Shown in pieces: positions 38,966 to 47,069 of a DNA stretch of 64,000 nucleotides. This stretch comes from Ricordea florida (taxonomy: Eukaryota; Cnidaria; Anthozoa; Corallimorpharia; Ricordeidae), in NCBI GenBank assembly GCA_949710005.1, contig OX453280.1, positions 13,525,758 through 13,589,757 of the forward strand, in the 5' to 3' direction. Each line of letters opens with the position of its first letter. Within the stretch, counting starts at the first letter, position 1. A program made the translations under genes and the position numbers. The notes under the pieces are model-generated. The model worked only from the letters and a program-made list of their open reading frames with translations. It was not told the DNA's origin and did no database searches.

Positions 38966-39496
38966 ATGACAAACGTTGAAGATTATATTAAAGAAAATAC
39001 TGAGACAAAAGATGAAGTAAAAGATGAGATAAAAGATAATGAAGTTGAAGTTAAACAAGAATCACTAGCCATTCTCGCTACCTTGGGAACAACAAAGGAA
39101 TATTTAGGGATTGATATGAGTCTGGGTGATGTAAAAAAATTATCAGTAAAAGATATTGAAAAATATTTTAATCGTTATCAGGCGGTAATGGGTAAGAAGA
39201 TTAGTGGTGGGGTGGTGGATTCATCCCTTCAATTAATTTCTAAAATTATTTCTTACATGGTTCCTGTAGATGATATTGATTCGCTTTGCAAGGATTTGAA
39301 GAATGATGATTTAGTTAATCGTGAACTAACAAACATTGTAGGGCTATTAGCATTGAAAGCAGGAAGGCTGGCTGCACTTGCTAGCGGATTATTTCAAGTA
39401 GCTAAACACGTTAAATTCAACAAAAATCAACAAGTTACAACTACAACTGAACAGGCTACTGAGCAGGCTGATAGCGGGTATGATACTGTTCACTAA
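38966..39496 (+). CDS. Conserved Polinton-element protein, 176 aa (P3)
   Basis: Ortholog of 1924-2529. Acidic N-terminus with repeated KDEVKDE, then the conserved core ATLGTTKEYLGIDMSLGD...NRELTNIVGLLALKAGRLAALASGLFQVAKHVK. Predicted mainly helical. Lacks the two GC-rich inserts of P1, so this is likely the ancestral length. Function unknown; tight coupling to the ATPase suggests a virion or packaging role. Confidence 0.75.
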   Translation: MTNVEDYIKENTETKDEVKDEIKDNEVEVKQESLAILATLGTTKEYLGIDMSLGDVKKLSVKDIEKYFNRYQAVMGKKISGGVVDSSLQLISKIISYMVPVDDIDSLCKDLKNDDLVNRELTNIVGLLALKAGRLAALASGLFQVAKHVKFNKNQQVTTTTEQATEQADSGYDTVH

Positions 39497-39500
39497 GCAT

Positions 39501-39522
39501 GATTTAAAGATTTCTTAATGAT
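39501..39522 (+). promoter_or_regulatory. Conserved upstream motif
   Basis: TTTAAAGATTTCTTAATGAT (39503 onward) about 31 bp before ATG 39533; identical to the motif at 2546 before the orthologous P1 gene. Confidence 0.6.
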
Positions 39523-39532
39523 ATGTAAAATA

Positions 39533-39973
39533 ATGTCTGAACAAAATGAACAAGTTGAACAAATTACGGCTGATCCCAAACCAGAAAATAAAGATACTAA
39601 AAAACGGGAAAAAGATCCTAAAAAAGTAGCAGCTGGTAAAAAATTAGCTGAATATAATAAAAAAGCAAAAGATGCATTAGCTAGGGAAATGAAACGCGAA
39701 AGGGAACAGGCGGATAGTGAAGCTAAAGCAGAAAATTACAATGAAGAAGAAAAGTCAAACAATAAATACAAATCATGGTTACCAGAGTTATCTTTTACTA
39801 CTGTTTTATCTGTTGTTGGATTAGGGTTTACAGCATTTGATCTTTTTATGAGATATCGGGAAAAAGCTAGAGATGGATACACTGAATATAAAAATAGGAT
39901 ACCAGATTTATCACAAGTACCACAAATACCACGGCCATTGTCTATAACTCCAAAATCATTAGGAATGGAATAA
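39533..39973 (+). CDS. Basic/coiled-coil protein with one membrane segment, 146 aa (P3)
   Basis: Start at ATG 39533 (MSEQNEQ) by motif spacing and by match to P1 and P2. Charged N-terminal half with conserved REKDPKKVAAGKKLAEYNKKAK, hydrophobic segment LSFTTVLSVVGLGFTAFDLFM (about residues 86-107), polar Pro-rich tail. An ATTACT-AA-AGTAAT palindrome overlaps the region just after the stop. Likely a membrane-anchored structural protein. Confidence 0.72.
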   Translation: MSEQNEQVEQITADPKPENKDTKKREKDPKKVAAGKKLAEYNKKAKDALAREMKREREQADSEAKAENYNEEEKSNNKYKSWLPELSFTTVLSVVGLGFTAFDLFMRYREKARDGYTEYKNRIPDLSQVPQIPRPLSITPKSLGME

Positions 39974-39985
39974 TTACTAAAGTAA

Positions 39986-40005
39986 TCTAAAGATTTCTTA
40001 CTGAT
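39986..40005 (+). promoter_or_regulatory. Conserved upstream motif (TCTAAAGATTTCTTACTGAT)
   Basis: Starts 33 bp before ATG 40019. Confidence 0.6.
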
Positions 40006-40018
40006 GTAGTAAAAAATC

Positions 40019-40237
40019 ATGTCAAACGAAAACAAACTTGTGAAAACTGTTACTGATTCAGCAGTACTTATTGGATTAGGGGCTGGAGTTGGATATGTGG
40101 CTAAAAAGGTAATGAAAGAATCATTTTTGAATGATCCATCTTCAAGTATTACAAATTATGCAAAATGGGTGGCTGTCCTGTCTGGTAGTATGTATCTAAA
40201 AACATATTTAGAGGAACAAAAGATTTTACCAAATTAA
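40019..40237 (+). CDS. 72-aa small membrane protein (P3)
   Basis: Same length and nearly the same sequence as 3187-3405: MSNENKLVKTVTDSA, glycine-rich hydrophobic segment, KESFLNDPSSSITNYAKW, second hydrophobic segment, ending ILPN. The following gene begins 2 bp after the stop, so the pair is probably expressed together. Confidence 0.75.
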   Translation: MSNENKLVKTVTDSAVLIGLGAGVGYVAKKVMKESFLNDPSSSITNYAKWVAVLSGSMYLKTYLEEQKILPN

Positions 40238-40239
40238 AC

Positions 40240-40632
40240 ATGGCGGCAATAGCAATGCTGATTGGAGGAGCTATATTGAATGCAACAACATTTGTTGGCG
40301 GATCATATCTTGCAAAACATCTATCAGGAGATAAAACCGATACAGAAAAAATACGACACGATAAAGCAATGGAAAAATATCAAAAAGATTACGCTGAATA
40401 TCAAGAAAAAAGGCAGAAACTAATTGATTGGAAAATGCAACAAAAAGATGAAAAATATCAAGCATCAAAAAATGTTTCAAAAACAAATGAAGCTTTTGAA
40501 TTATATAGCCAATTGCATGAGCCAAAATTCTCAGATTATTATAAACCAAGCGATAATCAAAAGACGGGGGAAATGTTATATGTGGGTGGTGGTATGTTAG
40601 CTCTTGGTTACGCAGTTAGTAAATTTTTATAA
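40240..40632 (+). CDS. 130-aa protein with hydrophobic ends (P3)
   Basis: N-terminal AIAMLIGGAILNATTFVGGSYLA and C-terminal MLYVGGGMLALGYAVSKFL hydrophobic segments flank a charged helical centre. Shorter than P1 (149 aa) because P1 carries inserted GC-rich codons. No upstream promoter-like motif of its own is seen, consistent with co-transcription with the 72-aa gene. Confidence 0.75.
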   Translation: MAAIAMLIGGAILNATTFVGGSYLAKHLSGDKTDTEKIRHDKAMEKYQKDYAEYQEKRQKLIDWKMQQKDEKYQASKNVSKTNEAFELYSQLHEPKFSDYYKPSDNQKTGEMLYVGGGMLALGYAVSKFL

Positions 40633-40643
40633 CTTCAAGCATA

Positions 40644-40663
40644 TTTAAAGATTTCTTACTGAT
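40644..40663 (+). promoter_or_regulatory. Conserved upstream motif (TTTAAAGATTTCTTACTGAT)
   Basis: Best consensus copy, 32 bp before ATG 40676, followed by GAGTAAAAAATC. Confidence 0.62.
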
Positions 40664-40675
40664 GAGTAAAAAATC

Positions 40676-41887
40676 ATGGAAGAAGAAATACCATTAGAAG
40701 ATTTACCAAAAGATGATGATGATAATACATTTTACCAAAGCCCAAATACATCTACAAGCCGCATAGAATATCCCGGTTATGATGAAGATGTAGAGGATGA
40801 AGGAAGAAGACGAGCAGAATGGGATATGTCATCTGAAAGAAGGAATCTAGGCGGTGTTTTAAGAGAAAGAGATGAGGAATATGATAGAAGGCGAGAAGCA
40901 GGTCAAGAACTCAAACGTTATTTACCAGACTTCAATCCTGATGATGCAACATTTAATGTAATATATGGAGAAGATGGAAGTATAATCGGAGAATATAGTA
41001 ATAGGACTAATTCTGCACCACATATAATACTTGATAAAGATGGGAATCTTAAGATTGAAGATTTACCAAAAGGAATGAGAAACGAACTAGGTGCTGATTA
41101 TGAAACCATGTTGGAAAAATATAATAATACCGCGTCAAAATTGAAAAAATCCATTGAAAAAAATAAGGAATTAGATAATGCATTGCAAGGATTGAAAGCA
41201 GCGGTAGAAGTATATCCGCAGGAGATTAGCCGATATGAAGAAAAAGAAAGAGAACTAAGACAATTCATTGAGAGACAACAGGAACAAAAAGCAGAAAATA
41301 AAAGTCTTTTCGATCAAACTGTTAAACAGAATATAGAATTAAAAATACAAGCAGAGAAACTTTTGGATGAAACAAAATTATACAAAGAAGAAATAGATAA
41401 ATATAAGAAGGGTAAATCCAACTTATCAAAGTTAGAACAAAGCAATGAACGATTAAAATCTGAGGTTGATAAATTAAGAGAACAGATTAGAAATAAAACA
41501 ATTTCAAACGAAGAACAATTATCAGTTATTGATGGGAGAAAAGATGAAATACTTAAAAATTTACCATTACGAGAGAGGTTAAAGTATATCTTCAAAAAGT
41601 ATGGTTTTACAGTTTTTGCTGTTTTAAGTGCTGTGGGCGTCATCATTGGAGTTATAGTTTCTAATCTTTCAAAAGGCTTATCAACATTAGGTCGAGGAGT
41701 TGGTAATGGTTTAAAAACTCTTGGTAAAAAACTGGGTGAAATATTGCCAGGAATGGTTGGAGCTATCGTTAGCTTTCTATTCAAAACAGCTGGACAGGTT
41801 ATTGGATTTTTAGGTGAAAATGCTTGGCTCTTGATAATGGCTGTGGTTCTATATTTTGTGGAAAGTATAAAAAAGAAGAGAAAGTAG
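40676..41887 (+). CDS. Coiled-coil protein with glycine-rich membrane domain, 403 aa (P3)
   Basis: Acidic, variable N-terminus; coiled coil about residues 145-300; conserved C-terminal domain from LPLRERLKYIFKKYGFTVFAV to YFVESIKKKRK with a GKGLSTLGRGVGNGLKTLGKK-like amphipathic glycine repeat between hydrophobic helices. The C-terminal domain is the most conserved part across P1, P2 and P3. Membrane remodelling or anchoring in the particle is plausible but inferred. Confidence 0.75.
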   Translation: MEEEIPLEDLPKDDDDNTFYQSPNTSTSRIEYPGYDEDVEDEGRRRAEWDMSSERRNLGGVLRERDEEYDRRREAGQELKRYLPDFNPDDATFNVIYGEDGSIIGEYSNRTNSAPHIILDKDGNLKIEDLPKGMRNELGADYETMLEKYNNTASKLKKSIEKNKELDNALQGLKAAVEVYPQEISRYEEKERELRQFIERQQEQKAENKSLFDQTVKQNIELKIQAEKLLDETKLYKEEIDKYKKGKSNLSKLEQSNERLKSEVDKLREQIRNKTISNEEQLSVIDGRKDEILKNLPLRERLKYIFKKYGFTVFAVLSAVGVIIGVIVSNLSKGLSTLGRGVGNGLKTLGKKLGEILPGMVGAIVSFLFKTAGQVIGFLGENAWLLIMAVVLYFVESIKKKRK

Positions 41888-41922
41888 GTTTAAAAACATC
41901 ATTCCGTTCAGTAAAATACAAT

Positions 41923-42537
41923 ATGGATGACTACAATAAAATTTATCCTCAACTACCTAATAATGCTGATTCAAGTTCCTCCCTTCAGTCGGTTAATTTC
42001 AGATTGCAAAAATCAAGCGAAGTATTACAAAATCTTGAGAAAGAAATTAAACATTACGAAGAAGTAAGAAAAAAATATAATAGAGCTAGAGGAATATTTA
42101 CAAAAATAAGTGTTTGTGGTGGTATGATTTCAGTTATTCTATCAGCAAGCGGTTTAGGAACTTCTCTTACTGGTTTTGGCGCTGTTGTTGGTGTTCCTTT
42201 AGGGGTTGTTGGTGGGGTTTTTGGTGGATTATCGGTTGGATTTGGTATTGCTGCTAAAAAACTTTCTCATAAAGTTAGCAAACATGAACAAACAGCCGCA
42301 ATTGCAAAATCAAAATTAAACACCATTAACGATTTGGTTTCAAAAGCTTTGAAAGATAATATTATATCCGATCAAGAATTTTCTATAATTTTAGCGGAAT
42401 TGGAAAAGTTTCAAAAACTAAAACAAGAAGTTAGACAAAAATTTAGGAAGGATACAGAAAAAAACTTCGACATGTCTATAATAAGGAAAAAAGTTCGAGA
42501 AGATCTATTAAAAGAATTAACAACTCCCGCTCATTAA
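41923..42537 (+). CDS. Helical membrane-hairpin protein, 204 aa (P3)
   Basis: Start at ATG 41923 (MDDYNKIYPQLP) by match to P1; the frame is open upstream through the previous gene. Order: short polar N-terminus, coiled coil (LEKEIKHYEEVRKKYNRARG), about 45 residues of Gly/Val/Ser hydrophobic sequence, then a second long helical region. TTTAAAAACATC lies 34 bp upstream, a weaker motif form. Function unknown. Confidence 0.72.
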   Translation: MDDYNKIYPQLPNNADSSSSLQSVNFRLQKSSEVLQNLEKEIKHYEEVRKKYNRARGIFTKISVCGGMISVILSASGLGTSLTGFGAVVGVPLGVVGGVFGGLSVGFGIAAKKLSHKVSKHEQTAAIAKSKLNTINDLVSKALKDNIISDQEFSIILAELEKFQKLKQEVRQKFRKDTEKNFDMSIIRKKVREDLLKELTTPAH

Positions 42538-42660
42538 AAATTTCATTCGAAAGAACTGATGTTGGTTGTAATTGTTTTGCGGGGATTAGAAATGAAATTA
42601 ATTGAATTTACATCTTATTCTTGATCTAAAGACCGGATTAATTGAAACACAAAGAATAAG

Positions 42661-44190
42661 ATGTTATTTGAGGATTTCAAGACCCGATACCCAAACGCCA
42701 ACCTAAATAAATTTACATTTGTTAATGATTCGTATGGAGGATATATTAAATGGAAAGTTAATGGAACAATAATTATGTCAAATGATGATCCTTCTGGGAA
42801 AACCTGGACTGATGATCTTTCTAATAATTTGAAAACTTTATTATGGGGAGATTTAGGGTTAGAAAAGAAACCTAAAGTTGGTTCGTTTCCAAAGAGTTTA
42901 TCAATTACAAATCAATCTTATCCAATACCTGCTATTAAATTTGACGACTTTACAACTGATGTAACAAAAATTTTAACCTCTCTAGATATATATGTTACAG
43001 ATAAAAAGAATTTCACAGCAAATATGAGAAACATATTTAAATCACAAGTTGTAACATTTAATTCCGCAAAGGAGTGCAAAAAATGGTTGAATAAACCAGA
43101 TTTTAATCATTGGCCTCAACAACTTAACTTCGCGGTTTGGTGTGCTACATCTGGATGTGGTATAAGCCTTTTTGAAAGTCTAAATTATCCCAAAGTAGTT
43201 AGCAGTTTTATAAAGTTTCATATATATTTCACAATAAGACGAATATTGTATGAATTGAAACTTCCCTTACCAGATGAAAAACCTTTTTCGATAAAAAATA
43301 ATCCATATAATAAAGTTGCATATAATAAATTGTGTGAAGAGTTTGGGATTAGTAATAATTCTGACTTTAGATGGAAGGGTGGAAGAAATCATGGTTTGGG
43401 AGATCAATTTATTTATTACAGCTCAGGTGGGAATGAAAATTTATATATTGTAAGAAATTATGATCATGATGCAAATACTTGGCCGGGGCAAAATAAATTT
43501 TCTGATGAGGGTTATAAAGATGGAGATGGAAATAAAATCTCGTTTATTAGAAATGATCTATTTAGTGATTTCAAATATGCTTGGTTTATTCCTATGGAAG
43601 GACATGGACTCACCAAAGCGGGGCTTGGAAGATTAAATCGATCGGTTGAAGCTTTTGTTTACTGCGTATTAGGGGCGCAAGTTAATACTAGAAACCCAAT
43701 TTATGATAGTGGTGGTGGTGGTGGTGCAATAGAAACACAACATGAATTCAAAGCCTTATTTGAAAGTAGTGTTATCGAAAATGATATTTCTAAATCTATT
43801 CAAAATTATCAAAAATCAGTTTATGAAACTAAATTGAGGCTTGATTTAGCTGTTGCTCCTGGAGTTTGGTTGATGCCAAGTAATATGATTATAAATACAG
43901 AAAGTGTTGTTGGGTATAATAACAAACTCATGAAAGCCACTGAAGATATGAATTTTGGAGTAAATAATGCATTAAATGTTGAAACAAAAACAGTTGGAAT
44001 AAGTCACAGTTTAGGATCTTCAAAGGTTTCTTTACCTCATAAACCCGAAACAAAACCAAAACCTATAATTAAAAAAGATGAAACTCAAACAGATGCAATT
44101 AAACCAGAAAATAATGATACAACACAACATAAAAATAATCTTATAGTGCTTATGATTGGTGGCTCAATAGCTTGGTTCCTATTTCGTTAA
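42661..44190 (+). CDS. Large virion-type protein with C-terminal anchor, 509 aa (P3)
   Basis: Conserved blocks: FTFVNDSYGGYIKWKVNG, SYPIPAIKFDDF, LNFAVWCATSGCGIS, KFHIYFTIRRILYEL, FRWKGGRNHGLGD, GAQVNTRNPIYD followed by a Gly run, PGVWLMPSNMIINTES; C-terminal hydrophobic anchor after a Lys/Pro linker. Against P1 it lacks the GC-encoded inserts. The two nearby cysteines in CATSGC are invariant in all three copies. The upstream region has CTAAAGACC about 35 bp before the ATG. Presumed minor capsid or spike protein. Confidence 0.75.
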   Translation: MLFEDFKTRYPNANLNKFTFVNDSYGGYIKWKVNGTIIMSNDDPSGKTWTDDLSNNLKTLLWGDLGLEKKPKVGSFPKSLSITNQSYPIPAIKFDDFTTDVTKILTSLDIYVTDKKNFTANMRNIFKSQVVTFNSAKECKKWLNKPDFNHWPQQLNFAVWCATSGCGISLFESLNYPKVVSSFIKFHIYFTIRRILYELKLPLPDEKPFSIKNNPYNKVAYNKLCEEFGISNNSDFRWKGGRNHGLGDQFIYYSSGGNENLYIVRNYDHDANTWPGQNKFSDEGYKDGDGNKISFIRNDLFSDFKYAWFIPMEGHGLTKAGLGRLNRSVEAFVYCVLGAQVNTRNPIYDSGGGGGAIETQHEFKALFESSVIENDISKSIQNYQKSVYETKLRLDLAVAPGVWLMPSNMIINTESVVGYNNKLMKATEDMNFGVNNALNVETKTVGISHSLGSSKVSLPHKPETKPKPIIKKDETQTDAIKPENNDTTQHKNNLIVLMIGGSIAWFLFR

Positions 44191-44239
44191 TGTTTTGATT
44201 ATAGAAATCTAAAGATGAATATGATGTAATCAAAACAAA

Positions 44240-44875
44240 ATGCTAAGTATTACAATGTATGATTCTGAAACGAGGGTTTATTTAGATCCTCCTCTGAAAA
44301 ATCTTCGAGAGATACAACTACTGGATTGTAATATAAAAACCAAAAGATTGATTAATTTCAAGGATCAACAAGCGGTAACTGATGAAAGACAGGGGTTCGT
44401 TTTAAGGATGCCGCCGGGCACATATTCGCTGGTCGATATTCAATCAATTTTTCATAATTATACAGATAATCTAAAATTAACAATAAATGGTAATAATAAT
44501 TTTGGGTATTTATTTTCAAATAAGAATTATAACATTAAACTTACTAGAGATTTACAAATTTATTTGGGTTTGCCAGAAATTATAAATCCTCGTAAAATAT
44601 ATCCCATAAATATACAGATTAAGGAGCCGTTGAGACTTATGTGCAGTATAGTGGATAATAGGATGTCATATATGAATAAAAGTAAAAATGGTGAACTTTT
44701 AAAACTAACTCCATCACAACTACTTGCAAACATACCCTCAAAAGATTATCCAACAATACCAGTTAGAAAATATGATACTCTAATAAACCACTTTGATTTA
44801 ACCATTTTAGATGGGGAATGGAAAAAATTTGATGTGGGAGGATCGCCAATAACTTTAAGTTTAAGATTCAGATAA
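44240..44875 (+). CDS. Penton/minor-capsid-like protein, 211 aa (P3)
   Basis: MLSITMYDSETRVYLDPPLKNLREIQLLDC ... PPGTYSLVDIQSIF ... NHFDLTILDGEWKKFDVGGSPITLSLRFR. The alternating beta-rich pattern, length and C-terminal strand signature suggest a single-jelly-roll penton protein; this is inference. Same length as the P1 protein. TCTAAAGATGAATATGAT lies about 33 bp upstream, a variant of the promoter motif. Confidence 0.62.
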   Translation: MLSITMYDSETRVYLDPPLKNLREIQLLDCNIKTKRLINFKDQQAVTDERQGFVLRMPPGTYSLVDIQSIFHNYTDNLKLTINGNNNFGYLFSNKNYNIKLTRDLQIYLGLPEIINPRKIYPINIQIKEPLRLMCSIVDNRMSYMNKSKNGELLKLTPSQLLANIPSKDYPTIPVRKYDTLINHFDLTILDGEWKKFDVGGSPITLSLRFR

Positions 44876-44888
44876 ATTTAGGTCTTTT

Positions 44889-44917
44889 GTTATGTAACTA
44901 TTAATGAGTTATATAAC
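44889..44917. terminator. Paired-palindrome 3' element (P3, first)
   Basis: GTTATGTAAC, 9 nt, GTTATATAAC between convergent genes; 14 nt from the stop of the minus-strand gene at 44932. Confidence 0.55.
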
Positions 44918-44931
44918 ATAATTAAATAATA

Positions 44932-45642
44932 TTATTCATCTGGTAAAGAATTATAAATTTCTTTTTCCTCAATATCATAACACCAATCCACAACTCTTTT
45001 TGGGTGCCATGTTTCAACCATTAAATCATCATGCAAGTCTTTGTAGAATTTGCTTTTATTTATTGCTTTTATTAAATCAACATGTAAGTCATTTTTTAAA
45101 AATATAATTACCTCAAATGAATTAACAATAAACTTATTATCAAACTTATTAATATTACATTCCTTATCATAATAACCAAAATCAATTAATTCACTATACC
45201 TAGCATAAAATTTTTCACAAAATTCATCATCATCATCATCATAATCATGATTGGTAATATAATCATAAATTTCATCATCATAATTACCATTAGAAATAAA
45301 TTCATCATAACCATAAACATAATCACAATAAATAAAATTCTTCTCATAAGCATATTCGTGAATCCTTCCATGATATTCTTTATTAGCTTCTTTTAATAAA
45401 TCTTTACAAAACTTATCTATGCATATGCCGCCCAAACCAAAATTTTCATCAGCGTAATAAGTAATATTATTATCATCACCATAATTAATTACAAAATAAA
45501 TATTAGGAATTCTATTTGGTTTAACAAAACCTCGATTTTTTGATATATCTTTTAACAAATCTTTTTTTATTTCTTCTATAAAATCGTAAGAACTTAGTTC
45601 TTTTTCATTAAAATACTTAAATTTAATATTCTTGCTTGCCAT
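44932..45642 (-). CDS. W-P-x-R family protein, 236 aa (P3, first copy)
   Basis: Asp/Tyr/Asn-rich protein with N-terminal KYFNEKELSSYDFIEEIKKDLLKDISKNRGF shared in outline with its neighbours, and a C-terminal KFYKDLHDDLMVETWHPKRVVDWCYDIEEKEIY signature. The end differs from the LWGED ending of the other copies. GATTTAAAGA lies about 23-32 bp before the ATG (minus strand, 45674-45665). No known domain; the C-terminal signature recalls uncharacterised giant-virus proteins. Confidence 0.65.
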   Translation of the reverse strand: MASKNIKFKYFNEKELSSYDFIEEIKKDLLKDISKNRGFVKPNRIPNIYFVINYGDDNNITYYADENFGLGGICIDKFCKDLLKEANKEYHGRIHEYAYEKNFIYCDYVYGYDEFISNGNYDDEIYDYITNHDYDDDDDEFCEKFYARYSELIDFGYYDKECNINKFDNKFIVNSFEVIIFLKNDLHVDLIKAINKSKFYKDLHDDLMVETWHPKRVVDWCYDIEEKEIYNSLPDE

Positions 45643-45698
45643 CTTTTATTATTTTATTTTCTTATCTTTAAATCATATAAATCATTTTTATTTCTTTT

Positions 45699-45728
45699 GT
45701 TATGTAACCATTTATTGAGTTATATAAC
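45699..45728. terminator. Paired-palindrome 3' element (P3, second)
   Basis: GTTATGTAAC, 10 nt, GTTATATAAC, 14 nt beyond the stop of the gene at 45743. Confidence 0.55.
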
Positions 45729-45742
45729 ATAATTAGATAATA

Positions 45743-46363
45743 TTAATCTTCTTCACCCCATAGTTTTTTCAAAAACTTTAACTCTTCAAAATCAATACAC
45801 CAATCTAAATATCTAGATGGGTGCCATGCTACAGGCATAAGCTCATTGTGTAAATCTTTATGAAATTTTCTTTTATGCACTTCTTTAATTAGCTCAACGT
45901 GCAAACTTTTACAAAATTTTTCTTTATGCAATTCCATATGTTGATTTTTCATTATAGAAACTTCAAATGAATAAATAATAAACTTTTTGTCAAACCTATT
46001 AATAAAAAATTTTCTTAAAACATAAATTGTATAATAAATAATTTTATTGCAATTATTTAATATATCTTTTACAAAATAATCTACGCTTATACCATTAATT
46101 CCAAAATTTATATCAGTAGAATGCCCACAACAACAATCATTATTATCTTCATCGTATTCTTCATTTTTTCTGTAATAATTAAAATAAAAACTAATAGGTT
46201 TTTTAATTTCTTTATTAATAATTACCCTGTTTTTTGATATATTTTCCAATAAATCATCTTTTATAAGATTAAAAAAAATACAAAAATTTAATATTTTTTC
46301 GTTATAATATATAATAATAACTTCATCTTTTTCATCAATTACATCTTTTTTTATTCTTTCCAT
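45743..46363 (-). CDS. W-P-x-R family protein, 206 aa (P3, second copy)
   Basis: C-terminus HKRKFHKDLHNELMPVAWHPSRYLDWCIDFEELKFLKKLWGEED is almost shared with the copy at 46445, while the N-terminal 120 residues diverge strongly. An internal repeat is visible (MELHKEKFCKSLHVELIKEVHKRKFHKDLHNEL). Contains a DCCCGH cluster near residue 75. The upstream promoter-like motif is degenerate here (CTAAAAGG). Part of a three-gene tandem family. Confidence 0.62.
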   Translation of the reverse strand: MERIKKDVIDEKDEVIIIYYNEKILNFCIFFNLIKDDLLENISKNRVIINKEIKKPISFYFNYYRKNEEYDEDNNDCCCGHSTDINFGINGISVDYFVKDILNNCNKIIYYTIYVLRKFFINRFDKKFIIYSFEVSIMKNQHMELHKEKFCKSLHVELIKEVHKRKFHKDLHNELMPVAWHPSRYLDWCIDFEELKFLKKLWGEED

Positions 46364-46400
46364 TTTTTATATATTTTAACCTTTTAGCTTATAATTTTTT

Positions 46401-46430
46401 GTTATGTAACCATTATTTTAGTTATATAAC
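46401..46430. terminator. Paired-palindrome 3' element (P3, third)
   Basis: GTTATGTAAC, 10 nt, GTTATATAAC, 14 nt beyond the stop of the gene at 46445. Confidence 0.55.
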
Positions 46431-46444
46431 ATAATTAGATAATA

Positions 46445-47044
46445 TTAATCTTCTTCACCCCATAGTTTTTTCAAATACCTTAACTCTTCAACATCAATAC
46501 ACCAATCTAAATATCTAGATGGATGCCATGCAATGGGAATTAATTCATCATTCAAAACTTTATATAATTTACGTTTGTGCATTTCTTTAATTAAATCATA
46601 ATTTAATTTATTGTAAAATTTTTCTTTACTAAATTTCTTATAATGATTACACACAAAACAAAAACAAAACCTTCTAATAAAAAAATTATTATAATTAAAA
46701 CGAAATATATCATATTCTAACATTTCAATAAGTTTTTTATTAAATATATTTATTATATCTTTTAAAAAATTATCATCTAATATTTCATTAAAATCAAACT
46801 CTATATTAATAGGAAAACTAAAAAAATTACGATTAAAATATTTACTATTATATTCAGCAATAAATTCAACACAATTTTTACCATCAATAATAAGACTGCG
46901 ATATTTTTTTATTTTATCTTTTATATTTTTTAAAAAATCTTCTTTTATTCCCTCTATGAAATCACAAAAACTAAGTTTTTTTTCATTAAAATAAGTAAAA
47001 CTAATTTCTTCACTAAAATTATTATAAACACAAATTCTTTCCAT
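46445..47044 (-). CDS. W-P-x-R family protein, 199 aa (P3, third copy)
   Basis: Begins MERICVYNNFSEEISFTYFNEKKLSFCDFIEGIKEDF and ends HKRKLYKVLNDELIPIAWHPSRYLDWCIDVEELRYLKKLWGEED. Phe/Asn/Lys-rich middle. Its promoter-like GATTTAAAGA (minus strand, 47076-47067) overlaps the stop codon of the upstream zinc-repeat gene, an extreme compaction also seen in P1 (9732-9741). Confidence 0.65.
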   Translation of the reverse strand: MERICVYNNFSEEISFTYFNEKKLSFCDFIEGIKEDFLKNIKDKIKKYRSLIIDGKNCVEFIAEYNSKYFNRNFFSFPINIEFDFNEILDDNFLKDIINIFNKKLIEMLEYDIFRFNYNNFFIRRFCFCFVCNHYKKFSKEKFYNKLNYDLIKEMHKRKLYKVLNDELIPIAWHPSRYLDWCIDVEELRYLKKLWGEED

Positions 47045-47069
47045 CTTTTATTTTATATTTTTTATATCT

